Shown: positions 1-7,349 of the stretch, one piece after another
Position numbering within the stretch: the stretch's first letter is position 1
Layout of the letters: each line of letters starts with the position of its first letter
NCBI GenBank assembly: GCA_014904985.1
Contig: MU128925.1
Span: forward strand, 3,823 to 16,829
Source of the DNA: Hydnum rufescens UP504
Lineage: Eukaryota; Basidiomycota; Agaricomycetes; Cantharellales; Hydnaceae
DNA length: 13,007 nucleotides
Direction: 5' to 3'
Notes under the pieces: model-generated
Told to the model about the DNA's origin: nothing
The model's database searches: none
What the model saw: only the letters and a program-made list of their open reading frames with translations
Translations under genes and position numbers: made by a program

Positions 1-859
1 ACGATGGGCCGAATTCAAGAACACCCCGACTGCGTACGAACTAACGGACCTTCCATCCAACCCGGCGACCAACGAATCGGATGACGATGTGAACGGCTGG
101 TAGCCCATCACCACAGATTGTCCTCGCCTTGCAGTACATAATGCCTTGCCCAACGCAGTCCTCCATCCTTTCCCCTTCCTTTCCCATCCTCTTCCTCTCT
201 CTCATTAAAAAACAAAAAAGAAATATGTGCTCGCCCAATGTACCATCTCTCTTGCCTGAAGGAAAGACTTCTCCTTTGCTCTCCTTTCTCTCCATGTAAA
301 AACTATGTTGCCTGTGGCAAAATGATGTTCATTTCTCCTAACTCTCATCTCTCTCAAAGTCTGAAAGCCTCTATGTCACTTGAATCCTTTTCTTAAGACT
401 GACCTCGCCTGGTGATGTGGAGCATCTGCTCACACAAGTCCACATCACCAGGCGAGGTCAGTCTTAAGAAAAGATTCAAGTGACATCAGAGGCTTTCAGA
501 CTTTGAGAGAGATGAGAGTTAGGAGAAATGAACATCATTTTGCCAACAGGCGACATAGTTTTTACATGGAGAGGAAGGAGAGCAAAGGAGAAGTCTTTCC
601 TTCAGGCGAGAGAGATGGTACATTGGGGCGAGCACATATTTCTTTTTGTTTTTAATGAGAGAGAGGAAGAGGATAGGAAAGGAAGGGGAGAGGATGGAGG
701 ACTGCGTTGGACAAGGTGTATGTACTGCGAGGCGAGGACAAGTTGTGGTGACGGCCTACCAGCCGTTCGCGTCGTCGTCCGATTCGTCGGTCGCCGGGTT
801 GGATGGAAGGTCCGTTAGTTCGTACGCGGTCGGGGTGTTCTTGAATTCGGCCCATTCGT
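1..859. repeat. Large imperfect palindrome (arms about 420 bp, 19-nt loop)
   Basis: Bases 1-420 are the reverse complement of bases 440-859. The spacer at 421-439 is not self-complementary. The inner tips (about 401-420 and 440-459) match perfectly. By eye the arms differ by roughly 20 substitutions and several 1-nt indels, so they are about 93-95% identical. The right arm carries the last codons and the 3' flank of the minus-strand gene at 756-2102. The left arm carries the same codons inverted. The left copy continues up to the window edge, so its true outer limit is unknown. The divergence argues against a simple inverted-read assembly artefact, which would give identical arms. Confidence 0.95.
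5..103 (+). pseudogene. Inverted duplicate of the C-terminal coding tail of the 756-2102 gene
   Basis: Read on the plus strand from base 5, this gives WAEFKNTPTAYELTDLPSNP, then an acidic SDDD segment, ending NGW and a TAG at 101-103. The same tail, on the minus strand, ends the gene whose stop is at 756-758. Two residues differ: Asp to Asn (base 71) and Ala to Val (base 90). Both come from CpG to CpA or TpG changes. A single A present in the right arm is missing at base 4/5, so the frame breaks just upstream of the Trp codon. No start is visible because the window begins here. It is a fragment carried in the left palindrome arm and is not expected to make a protein. Confidence 0.85.
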
Positions 860-2102
860 CGTCCTTTAAGTCATACTGAATGTCATGCACGTATTTCTTA
901 TAATATTCGACGGCTCGGTCATCGGTCGAGATGGAAGGGGCGAGATCGTGCGAAGCGCGGAGGGATTCGGATAGCTTGGCGAGTGCAGGGGCGATACGAC
1001 GATGGAGGATGAATGCTGTGTACGGGGTGTCTAAACGATGCTGTTGTCGCACGATATCTGCTGCTTGGATAAATATTTTAGCGAGACGGTCGACTTGGGT
1101 AACATGGTGATACGTAGATGGATAGAGCAGCCGATCGCGCCAATTGGTTACACACTGCTCGTGTTGTAAAAGTTTGAGGTCGCGTTTATCGAGGTCTTTG
1201 GCTTTCGCCTTGAGGTCGGCTTCTCGTTGATGTAGGGTTGCCGAAAGAAGAGAGAGGGGTGGCGTGAGAGAATCCATTTGCAGGTTGTGATTGGCGATGG
1301 TGCGACTTAACTGGTCAAGTAGTTCCGCGTTGTCCTTTATATCTTCCTTTCGCTTCTCTTCATACTCGCGTTGGACCTCATCGAGTTTCTGCGCTGCGTT
1401 GTACTCGCGATCTATAATCGCTTGTCGATAGGACGGCCATGCGCGGTAAGAGTTGGCGTTTTTACCAGGTCGCGGTATACTGATTTTACGAAGGCTGCGG
1501 GGTGCGCGAGGAGGCTGGGAAGGAGAATAGGACCGATGGGAAGGATGATACGAGGAGCGAGTGCTTTTCGAGGTGAGAGATCCCGTGGGAGAGTCTGAGG
1601 ACTCGTGTAATTGCTGCGCAGTAGGGGTTGCTTGGCGACTGACAATGTCTTTTGAGTCGATTCAGGTTCTTTCGAGGGTTGAGCGGGAAGAGGAATGAAC
1701 GGAGGAAGTATAGCGCGTGGGTAGAGATTAATAGTCTGGGGACGCAATGAAAGACGAGGGTCGACGGTTCGCTGGGTTTTGAGCGGTGCAAGTGGTTGCG
1801 CGTTGGTAGAAGATTCGTTGATATTGTAATTCCTGACAATAGCATGCGAAGAAGAGATCGAGTCGGGCCAAAAGGTCTGTTTTATTGTTAGCGATGTCCT
1901 TTTGTGGATGTCCTGCGTTCCATACCTCGTCGGTTACGTTTTGTTCCTTTTTAACTTGAGACGAGAGGAAGATGTCGCCGTCCAGGTTAAGTTCTACGAG
2001 CGGCGTGGGTGGAGTAGGAGAGGGAGCAGGCGTCTGGATGTATTCGAATGTGTAGCTTTGTACAGAGCTCGCGGTCGAGTCGAAATGAGTGGAGTCGGAC
2101 AT
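756..2102 (-). CDS. Orphan coiled-coil protein gene, at least two exons, one unresolved frame change
   Basis: I do not recognise the family. The start is the ATG at 2102-2100 (G at -3), 79 bp downstream of a TATAAAAG box. Exon 1 (2102-1926) encodes 59 residues, Ser/Thr/Pro-rich and then acidic (LVELNLDGDIFLSSQVKKEQ). A 49-nt intron (1925-1877) joins it in frame to a Pro-rich exon 2. A second open frame runs from about 1661 to the TAG at 756-758. Frames switch between 1661 and 1412 and I found no convincing intron there, so a 1- or 2-nt indel is possible. The downstream frame holds a Ser/Pro/Arg-rich stretch, then a charged helix likely to form a coiled coil (REYEEKRKEDIKDNAELLDQ), a second charged helix (HQREADLKAKAKDLDKRDLK), and an acidic tail ending NGW. 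Total length is roughly 430 residues. No catalytic motif, zinc finger, membrane segment or signal peptide is seen. A retroelement gag-like protein is possible but unproven. The last 35 codons lie in the palindrome. Confidence 0.65.
1877..1925 (-). other. Spliceosomal intron (49 nt) in the orphan coiled-coil gene
   Basis: On the minus strand the segment begins GTATGG, contains CGCTAAC as a branch-point match about 10 nt before the end, and ends AACAG. Removing it joins codon 59 (GAG, Glu) of exon 1 to ACC TTT TGG in another frame. This bypasses the in-frame stop reached at 1728-1730 when the intron is retained. Length and signals fit basidiomycete introns. RNA-seq would settle it. Confidence 0.65.
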
Positions 2103-2180
2103 GTCGAGATAGGATGGTTTTGATGGGTACGATAGGATGCGAAAAATGGGCTTGGGTATCGTTGGTTAGCTGTTGTGTCG

Positions 2181-2188
2181 CTTTTATA
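2181..2188 (-). promoter_or_regulatory. TATA box of the orphan coiled-coil gene
   Basis: The minus strand reads TATAAAAG here, 79-86 bp upstream of the ATG at 2102. The sequence in between is pyrimidine/A-rich with no ATG in the way. Position and sequence fit an RNA polymerase II TATA element in a fungus. The transcription start is not determined. Confidence 0.5.
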
Positions 2189-2686
2189 CTTGTCAGGCTT
2201 ACTATACTCGCGTTTTGACGTTATTTAGCCATTCCTTGCCATAGTTTAGATATTAGCTGTGATGATTTAGTCGGCAGGTCGATGGAGTTGTTGCGCATGG
2301 ACGATAGATACCGAATGGAATGAGAATGAGGAAGAGACGGAAGATGAAGGGTCGCCAGGTTCGTTACGCCATATTATTAAGTTAAAACTTCGCGATAGTT
2401 GGTCAGGAGCGCAGAGGATCACATAGTCACATAGAGAAAGGAGCCAGGAGAAGAGGGGGATCGATTTTGATGCGCTGCAGGTTTTTTAAGACGGTTGAAA
2501 AGAGTTTTCGTAGGTTTCGGCACATTCCGTGATTCAACATTTCATGGCTCTAGGGGCGTTAATTCGGGATTTTCTTTGCCTCATGTCTCTAGGGTCGTCT
2601 TGAATTCATAGTTTTAGTCGTAGTCTTGTGATGCGGCTTGTAGAAAATGTTTCAGGGATTTCCTTTTTAAGAATTGAATTTTCCTT
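2189..2686. other. Non-coding flank upstream of the coiled-coil gene
   Basis: I see no convincing reading frame, tRNA or long repeat here. It presumably holds the upstream promoter of the minus-strand gene at 756-2102. A purine-rich stretch (about 2310-2460, many GAGGAAGAG-like runs on the plus strand) is the only compositional feature. Confidence 0.4.
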
Positions 2687-3067
2687 TTAAGGAGTCTCTT
2701 CAGGGGATTCGTAAGCGGATTCAGAGATCTGGGGCTCCTGCGAGGTGTTCCCTAGGAGTTCTTGTAGAAGGTTCCTTCGTTTCCACTCCACAATTTTGTT
2801 TTCCCAATAGCCCCATGAATCTGTGGCTCTCGGCGGCAGCCAAAGATAGGTTCTTAATTGATTTTCTGGTCCAAGCGATACTGGAAAGTGTTGTTTTGTT
2901 GTAATTGTTGTTCCCCTATATTTCATAGCTTGGTCCATATTTTTCGTGTATTTCGCCATATTATTTTGATTTAATTCATGGTCCATGGCGCTGTGGCTCT
3001 TGTTTCTGGCAGTGTCTGTTGTGGCTATTTGGTTGTTGTTGGAGGGATAAAATCCCATTACGTACAT
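2687..3067 (-). CDS. Weak hypothetical reading frame, Asn/Gln-rich, 126 residues
   Basis: An ATG at 3067-3065 opens 126 codons to a stop at 2687-2689. The N-terminal half is rich in Asn, Gln and Thr. The centre reads GPENQLRTYLWLPPRATDSW, followed by a basic WKRRN patch. The end is acidic (SESAYESPEETP). I recognise no domain and see no TATA box or intron that would make it certain. It lies on the same strand as the coiled-coil gene, about 580 bp upstream of its ATG, so it could be a separate small gene, a lost exon of a related element, or chance. The surrounding AT-rich sequence makes a 126-codon open frame only mildly surprising. Confidence 0.25.
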   Translation of the reverse strand: MYVMGFYPSNNNQIATTDTARNKSHSAMDHELNQNNMAKYTKNMDQAMKYRGTTITTKQHFPVSLGPENQLRTYLWLPPRATDSWGYWENKIVEWKRRNLLQELLGNTSQEPQISESAYESPEETP

Positions 3068-3428
3068 ACCTCATCTGGGCCCAATTACCTCCTCAAACAA
3101 ATCCATATTCTTACATTTCTCTCGTATCCACACTCGTAATTCCTCTGGCCGTCAAATAGCATGGATTCACATCCCAGGATCCGTGGTCCTTTTTTACTTT
3201 TCCTCCACCCTATATACAAGACAATTATTTGTCCGTCCTTGGCACTTCAACAGGCCATCAAATTTGTACTTATCTCCAAGCCAGTTCAACCAGGCTATAG
3301 CAATTCAACTTGCTTACTTTCGTCCATCTATTGTATCACCACCGGCTTATCCAATTGCCTCAAGGGCGGTATTTGACCTTGTATTACGTAACACGACTCC
3401 CACTTTGACTCGCGGACTTGTCACATGT

Positions 3429-3446
3429 GGAATAGGGGGCTATTCC
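3429..3446. repeat. Perfect 7-bp stem hairpin
   Basis: GGAATAG, a GGGG loop, then CTATTCC. It lies just upstream of the first copy of the gaatatctcc repeat motif and may be part of that degenerate repeat unit. Confidence 0.5.
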
Positions 3447-3460
3447 AATACTCTCAAGGA

Positions 3461-3660
3461 GTATTTCGCGAATATCTCCACCAATTTCGATCGGATCGAC
3501 TCGGCAAGACAGCGCCCAGAAAGCTACGATTAATACCTGTCTAACGGTACCACACACACGTTTATCGGATGAGAACTGCATCCTCCAGGTCGACTTTACC
3601 TCATGTTCCACACTATTCTTCAGTATTTCGCGAATAACTCCATCAGTTTTGATCCGATTT
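3461..3660 (+). repeat. Two diverged copies of a short repeat motif, third copy at 3949
   Basis: Copy A starts GTATTTCGCGAATATCTCC at 3461 and continues into a CAATTTCGATCGGAT-like segment. Copy B starts GTATTTCGCGAATAACTCC at 3623 and continues into CAGTTTTGATCCGATT. A weaker copy C (GAATATCTCCTTCAGTTTTG) begins at 3949. The core starts are 162 and 317 bp apart. A similar GAATATCTCA with a nearby CATCCGATT occurs at 11950. These look like decayed copies of one repetitive unit. No terminal repeats or target duplications can be assigned. Confidence 0.5.
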
Positions 3661-4162
3661 GTTCTAAACGATCACCCCTGGAAAGACGCTGAAAATCCGC
3701 ATCGAACAGTACCAAGGGAAAAACGAGCGGATAAGAACTCGGCATTCTGTAATTTAGTCTCCCCATGGCTCATTTCACTTTTACCTCCGCTTTTCTGATT
3801 ACTAAAGGCAATTATGGTTCTGGCACCCTATGTCCGATGGAGGGTACATCTAGGGCAACCAGTTCCACCTTTCCCCAAGGGATTTTGTTCAGTAGGAGAG
3901 GAGGAATACCTTGGTTAAGCCATATTCCCCTATTCTGACTTGTTAATTGAATATCTCCTTCAGTTTTGAAGCTTTTGACTTGATTTCTTTTTCATCATTT
4001 TCGCCTTAATCCCACCTTTTCGCCGGTTACCATAGCATTTTTCTGTGATGTATATTAAGTGCAGGAGATGCGAATTTCTATCGTCTTTCCCCCCATCCCC
4101 AGTTGAAAAGCTAGTTGAACTGCTGCTGGTGTCAGGGTAAATTCCAAAACTCAACCCCCACT

Positions 4163-4209
4163 AATCACACTTCTGATAGGCTCTCAAGAGGAGGACCTAG
4201 AGTGTGATT
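4163..4209. repeat. Short inverted repeat (9-bp arms)
   Basis: AATCACACT at 4163-4171 pairs perfectly with AGTGTGATT at 4201-4209 across a 29-nt loop. It could be a remnant of a small foldback element or chance. Confidence 0.35.
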
Positions 4210-4609
4210 CTCTGATTTAACAACCCCTTCATTTATTGTCTGGATAGGCTCCGTCTATACAGGACAATTCTACCCGTCCAAAGACCCTTCCTTCCCTCGG
4301 ACCCTAACGTTCGGATTGGCCCGTGATCCCCCTTCTTTGTCCTCGTTTCCATTTCGCGGACTGTAGCTGGTTTCTTCCACAGTTTCCTGCTTACACCGCG
4401 AGCCCCCAAGCAGAAACCCGCTGAACGAGATGCCATGAACGATAACCGTGAACGAAGCCCCACAAATGAAGACTGACCCTCTCGAGGGAGTGCCCAAAAG
4501 GAACCAGCCCCCGACCGCACTCACTGCGGAGGGTATGGTGGGTAAATGCAGGCATGTGACCATGATCCGCATAAACCATGCCCCCCTGTGGTGGCAGACC
4601 CAGGGGGGA

Positions 4610-4680
4610 TAATAGGTATATAGTATAATATGTATATAATAATAATAAATAAACAAATAATAATAAATAAGCATATAATC
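4610..4680. repeat. AT-rich simple tract
   Basis: About 70 bp of nearly pure A/T, with imperfect AATAAT and AAATAA units. Read on the minus strand it encodes long Tyr/Ile/Leu runs, which explains the membrane-like but spurious reading frames around 4391-4714. Confidence 0.7.
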
Positions 4681-4754
4681 TAGCACAGCCATGGATTGGT
4701 TGACAGATGGCCAAAAAACTGAATTGAAATCGCCTAATTTTGGCTGTAAGGTCT

Positions 4755-4811
4755 GGGGGACCTATTAGGTACCATTTTCTGCCCGAAAGTGGTACCTAAA
4801 TTAGGTCCCCC
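4755..4811. repeat. 57-bp near-perfect inverted repeat with GGTACC arms
   Basis: The left arm (4755-4774) begins GGGGGACCTA and ends AGGTACCA. The right arm (4790-4811) is its reverse complement with two extra A/T bases in the middle. The loop is 15 nt (4775-4789). It lies 48 bp beyond the stop codon of the minus-strand relic ending at 4859. It could be a tiny foldback transposon remnant or an RNA hairpin in that gene's 3' untranslated region. No target-site duplication is obvious. Confidence 0.8.
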
Positions 4812-4858
4812 ATATGACTGACCAGCCTGCATTTGCGGGGCAGCCGCAATTTGAGCCT

Positions 4859-5514
4859 TTATCCTTCGTCTGGCCTGGCTCCACCATACCCATCATCATA
4901 GTCATCCTCATCTTCTTCTTCATCTGAATTCCAACGATATGGATCATCCATGTTGATCTCTGGTGCCAGAGTGGCAGAAGGCAAATTCAACTGAGATGGA
5001 TCACCCATCATGATCTCAGGGGCCGGAGGGGCAGAAGGTGGAGAAATGACAGGAGCGGAAGGCTTGGGGAAAACCCCAGGACCGAAGACTGTATGAAGGT
5101 CATCCAGCTGAACTTTCGTGAGGTAAGGGGTCCCCATAGATCCTGAAAAGAGAAACGAATCCCAAACGGACTGGATGAATGGTTCATCCCTATCCCCCTC
5201 ATAATAAGCTTGAGGGAGCATCCGCCACAGGACTGGATGCTCCACATGAGTGACTGGGACTTGGAGACGAATATGGTGGTGGATCAATGACTTAGCCGAC
5301 CTTTTGGCTTGATCCACACATGTCTGAGCCGAAGCAATATCTTCTGGCCATGTCGGTCAGGGAACATATCCTGACAAGTCCGTAATTCCCGCACTACCCA
5401 AACTGGAATGCCCCTTCCTACAAGCTCATTGCGCCATTTTACCTCCTCAGAGCCAAGAGGATCCTTGAAGACAGCACCAACAACTCGGTCGTCAACACAA
5501 CCATGGTATACCGA
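4859..5514 (-). pseudogene. Relic of an orphan gene, frameshifted, acidic C-terminus
   Basis: Two overlapping minus-strand frames read as one protein. The upstream frame (5514-5284) contains DDRVVGAVFKDP, then GRGIPVWVVREL and DMFPDRH. The downstream frame (5356-4859, stop TAA) continues WPEDIASAQTCVDQAKRSAK, a helical HHHIRLQVPVTHVEHPVLW segment, a Pro-rich linker, and an acidic DEEEDEDDYDDGYGG end. The switch falls between 5356 and 5284, most likely near 5350, and looks like a 1-nt indel. The linker holds two similar copies of about 19 residues (APEIMMGDPSQ / APEINMDDPYR). The DDRVxG...GIPVWxxR pattern resembles repetitive hypothetical proteins that I recall from Agaricomycete genomes (memory, not a search). 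No enzyme motif is seen. The 5' part is missing: a TAG precedes Ser-Val-Tyr-His at about 5514. A further open minus frame at 5535-5720 may be an eroded upstream piece. Confidence 0.55.
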
Positions 5515-5534
5515 CTAGGACGTTGGAATCCTCA

Positions 5535-6252
5535 CTAGTAGCCAAGACCGAGGCGATCCCAATCACCGGCAATTGCCTGGCAGTAAGAAGCGATTAACCG
5601 GTTTGCAAGCGTTTCGCGTAGTTCCAAAAGAAGGAGCGGTTTGATGTGGACATGTATTTGGAGGCTGGGGCTTGGATCAATGATGGATGTTGGAATTTTG
5701 CCACTCAGCATTTTGATCATGTATCCAATTCAGGGCTCACAGGGGTTTCTGGGGAGGGACTGGCATCGTTTTAGCCCACATCAGTGGCATTACCTTTCCA
5801 TCCCCTCACAAACTGCTTCCGATTTTTTGAATAATTCTGCAGTTTGGACAATTGTGTTTCAGCGCCAACGCGAAGATTCCCAATTGGCCAACAGACACTA
5901 TAGACCAACCCGACATTAAGCGATCGAAGTCCGGGGAATCGTGGGATATACGGGGCATACCCCATCGGCCGATTTGTTTTTGAACATATTTGGGGATTGG
6001 GTTTGTGAAGTCAGTTGGAGAATCGAGGGGCGCTTAGGGCTTTGACTATGCTGAGGCAGCCATCGCCTCCCCTCCATGTGTACAGTCTTCGTGCCCAATG
6101 CCCAGGAGCTGTGCCAGAGACGACCGGCTGCTGACCCGGCACATGCCTGCACGCAAACGATTTTACACCACGCAAAGCTGACTCATATTGTAATACGCTG
6201 TCGCCTCGCATGCGCTCTGTACAAACAATGACCTGTTTATGGACATTGAGGA
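5535..6252. other. No supported gene
   Basis: Overlapping short frames occur on both strands and none has recognisable features. The minus-strand frame at 5535-5720 (containing IKPLLLLELRETLANRLIAS) could be an upstream remnant of the relic at 4859-5514, since strand and order fit. A frame change and a gap separate them. Confidence 0.3.
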
Positions 6253-6269
6253 TCAACTGACCGCTGACA

Positions 6270-6480
6270 GTTTAAAAAAAATATAACAGAGAGTAAGAAG
6301 ACAAAAACAAATCAGAGACTGAAAAAATAATACTAGAACAAAAAACAACACTCCGCAAAGGAAATAATACGAATAAAAAAAGCGAAGAACCCCAAAACCG
6401 ATAAATAGATAACACAAGAAAGCAAACAATAAAAAAAAAGACAAAAGCTAGAATAGTAAACAAATGTGAAACACACACAA
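6270..6480 (+). repeat. A-rich, T-poor low-complexity tract
   Basis: About 210 bp of plus-strand sequence made largely of A with scattered C and G and few T. It includes A runs of eight or nine (about 6274 and 6431). The minus strand therefore reads as Phe/Leu/Ser-rich frames that look like membrane segments but are composition artefacts. The strand asymmetry is strong and ends near the start of the GC-rich island. Confidence 0.7.
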
Positions 6481-7031
6481 ACCAGGATTACTGAACAACC
6501 TAGTCACCTTGTTGTAACATAACCCAACTGTCAAAGGTGCATATTATCTTCTGTAGGCACAACAGATCCCTCTCTGCGCACAGCGGAAAACAGAACCGAG
6601 CGATACGGCGCGCGCGCCGGGCCGAATGCAACGTCGCAATGTGACCGGCGCCAGGGTGCTCCCCGGATGCGCGGAGCTGCAACGGTCCACTTCGGTGCCA
6701 CCGGAGACCCGCTTTCTGACGACGCGTGCGGCAACGATTTGTCTGCCTCTGGCTCGGAGTGTGACCCACGCCGGGCAGCGGGCAGACAATCCGTCTCACT
6801 CGCCAGGCAGGCTCGCCGGCCGAGTCGGGCTCTGAACGGTGGTTCGAACGGCGCCCGCGGCCGGACAGAGACTGGCACTCCTAGTTGCGACTCCAAGTAG
6901 GATTTGGGCCGCGCGGCAGTCATTCGCCGCATGGGGGCATGCACGATCCGCATTGGAGCGACCGTGCAGGTCCCGAGGAGGCCGCGAGCCCGGCCGGTGG
7001 CCGATCTGCTCTGGGCCGAAGGCCATCCAGT

Positions 7032-7049
7032 CGCACGTTCTCACGTGCG
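7032..7049. repeat. Perfect 7-bp stem with 4-nt loop
   Basis: CGCACGT, loop TCTC, ACGTGCG. It is one of a cluster of short stems in the GC island. Confidence 0.6.
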
Positions 7050-7295
7050 CCTGTGGTGGCAAGCCGTTCACTTTTCTGCGGTTCCCACGCAGGAGGGCCG
7101 GGGCCGGCGCGGCTCCGTGGGAATCCATGAGGAACACTATGCCACTCGATCACATCGGTCGAACGTCCTGATGGAGTTAACATACCGTCAGAGAGGAGGA
7201 CTAGCTTGTCGGTCGCCAACTGCGTGGATGTCCAGCCTGTGGGTGGACCTGCTACACCCGTCTGTTGGCGCCGGGGCGGTTGCAGCCGTTTTCGC

Positions 7296-7349
7296 ACCAC
7301 CAAGCTGGTGGTACTTTTCTTGCTCGAAGTACCTAACTTTTACGTAGGT
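7296..7349. repeat. Run of three abutting short stem-loops
   Basis: ACCACC/GGTGGT (7296-7301 with 7307-7312), GTACTT/AAGTAC (7311-7316 with 7327-7332) and ACCTA/TAGGT (7331-7335 with 7345-7349) follow each other with 1-2 nt overlaps. Each alone is short. Their adjacency may reflect an RNA fold or chance in GC-rich DNA. Confidence 0.4.

Larger units (their letters stand above)
3068..4754. other. Gene-poor stretch with degenerate repeats and AT-rich tract
   Basis: No supported gene. Open frames here either start only at GTG or overlap each other without protein-like character. The stretch contains a hairpin at 3429-3446, three copies of a short repeat motif (3461, 3623, 3949), a small inverted repeat at 4163-4171/4201-4209, and an AT-rich simple tract at about 4610-4680. 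Confidence 0.5.

Noticed and set aside
528..818. Plus-strand frame across the right palindrome arm
   Set aside because: It lies antisense to the 3' end and flank of the minus-strand gene. Its mirror appears in the left arm only because of the inverted duplication.
1..859. Palindrome as an assembly or inverted-read artefact
   Set aside because: The arms differ by about 5-7%, with a directional CpG to TpG/CpA bias, which a technical inversion of one molecule would not produce.
1371..1598. Plus-strand frame of 75 codons
   Set aside because: It is exactly antisense to the coiled-coil gene's open frame and has no protein-like character of its own.
3183..3533. Plus-strand 116-codon frame
   Set aside because: It opens with GTG rather than ATG, overlaps the degenerate repeat copies and has no recognisable features.
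4270..4714. Minus-strand frames with membrane-like Tyr/Ile/Leu runs
   Set aside because: The hydrophobic run is the translation of the AT-rich simple tract at 4610-4680.
6253..6478. Minus-strand Phe/Leu-rich frames resembling membrane proteins
   Set aside because: They are composition artefacts of the A-rich tract on the plus strand.
6838..6860. GGTTCGAAC resembling a tRNA B box
   Set aside because: The conserved CC end does not follow, no A box lies at the right distance upstream, and no acceptor stem could be drawn.
6531..7347. Long open frames on both strands of the GC island
   Set aside because: High GC makes stops rare. Frames are open on both strands, with Arg/Pro/Ala-rich translations and no motif.
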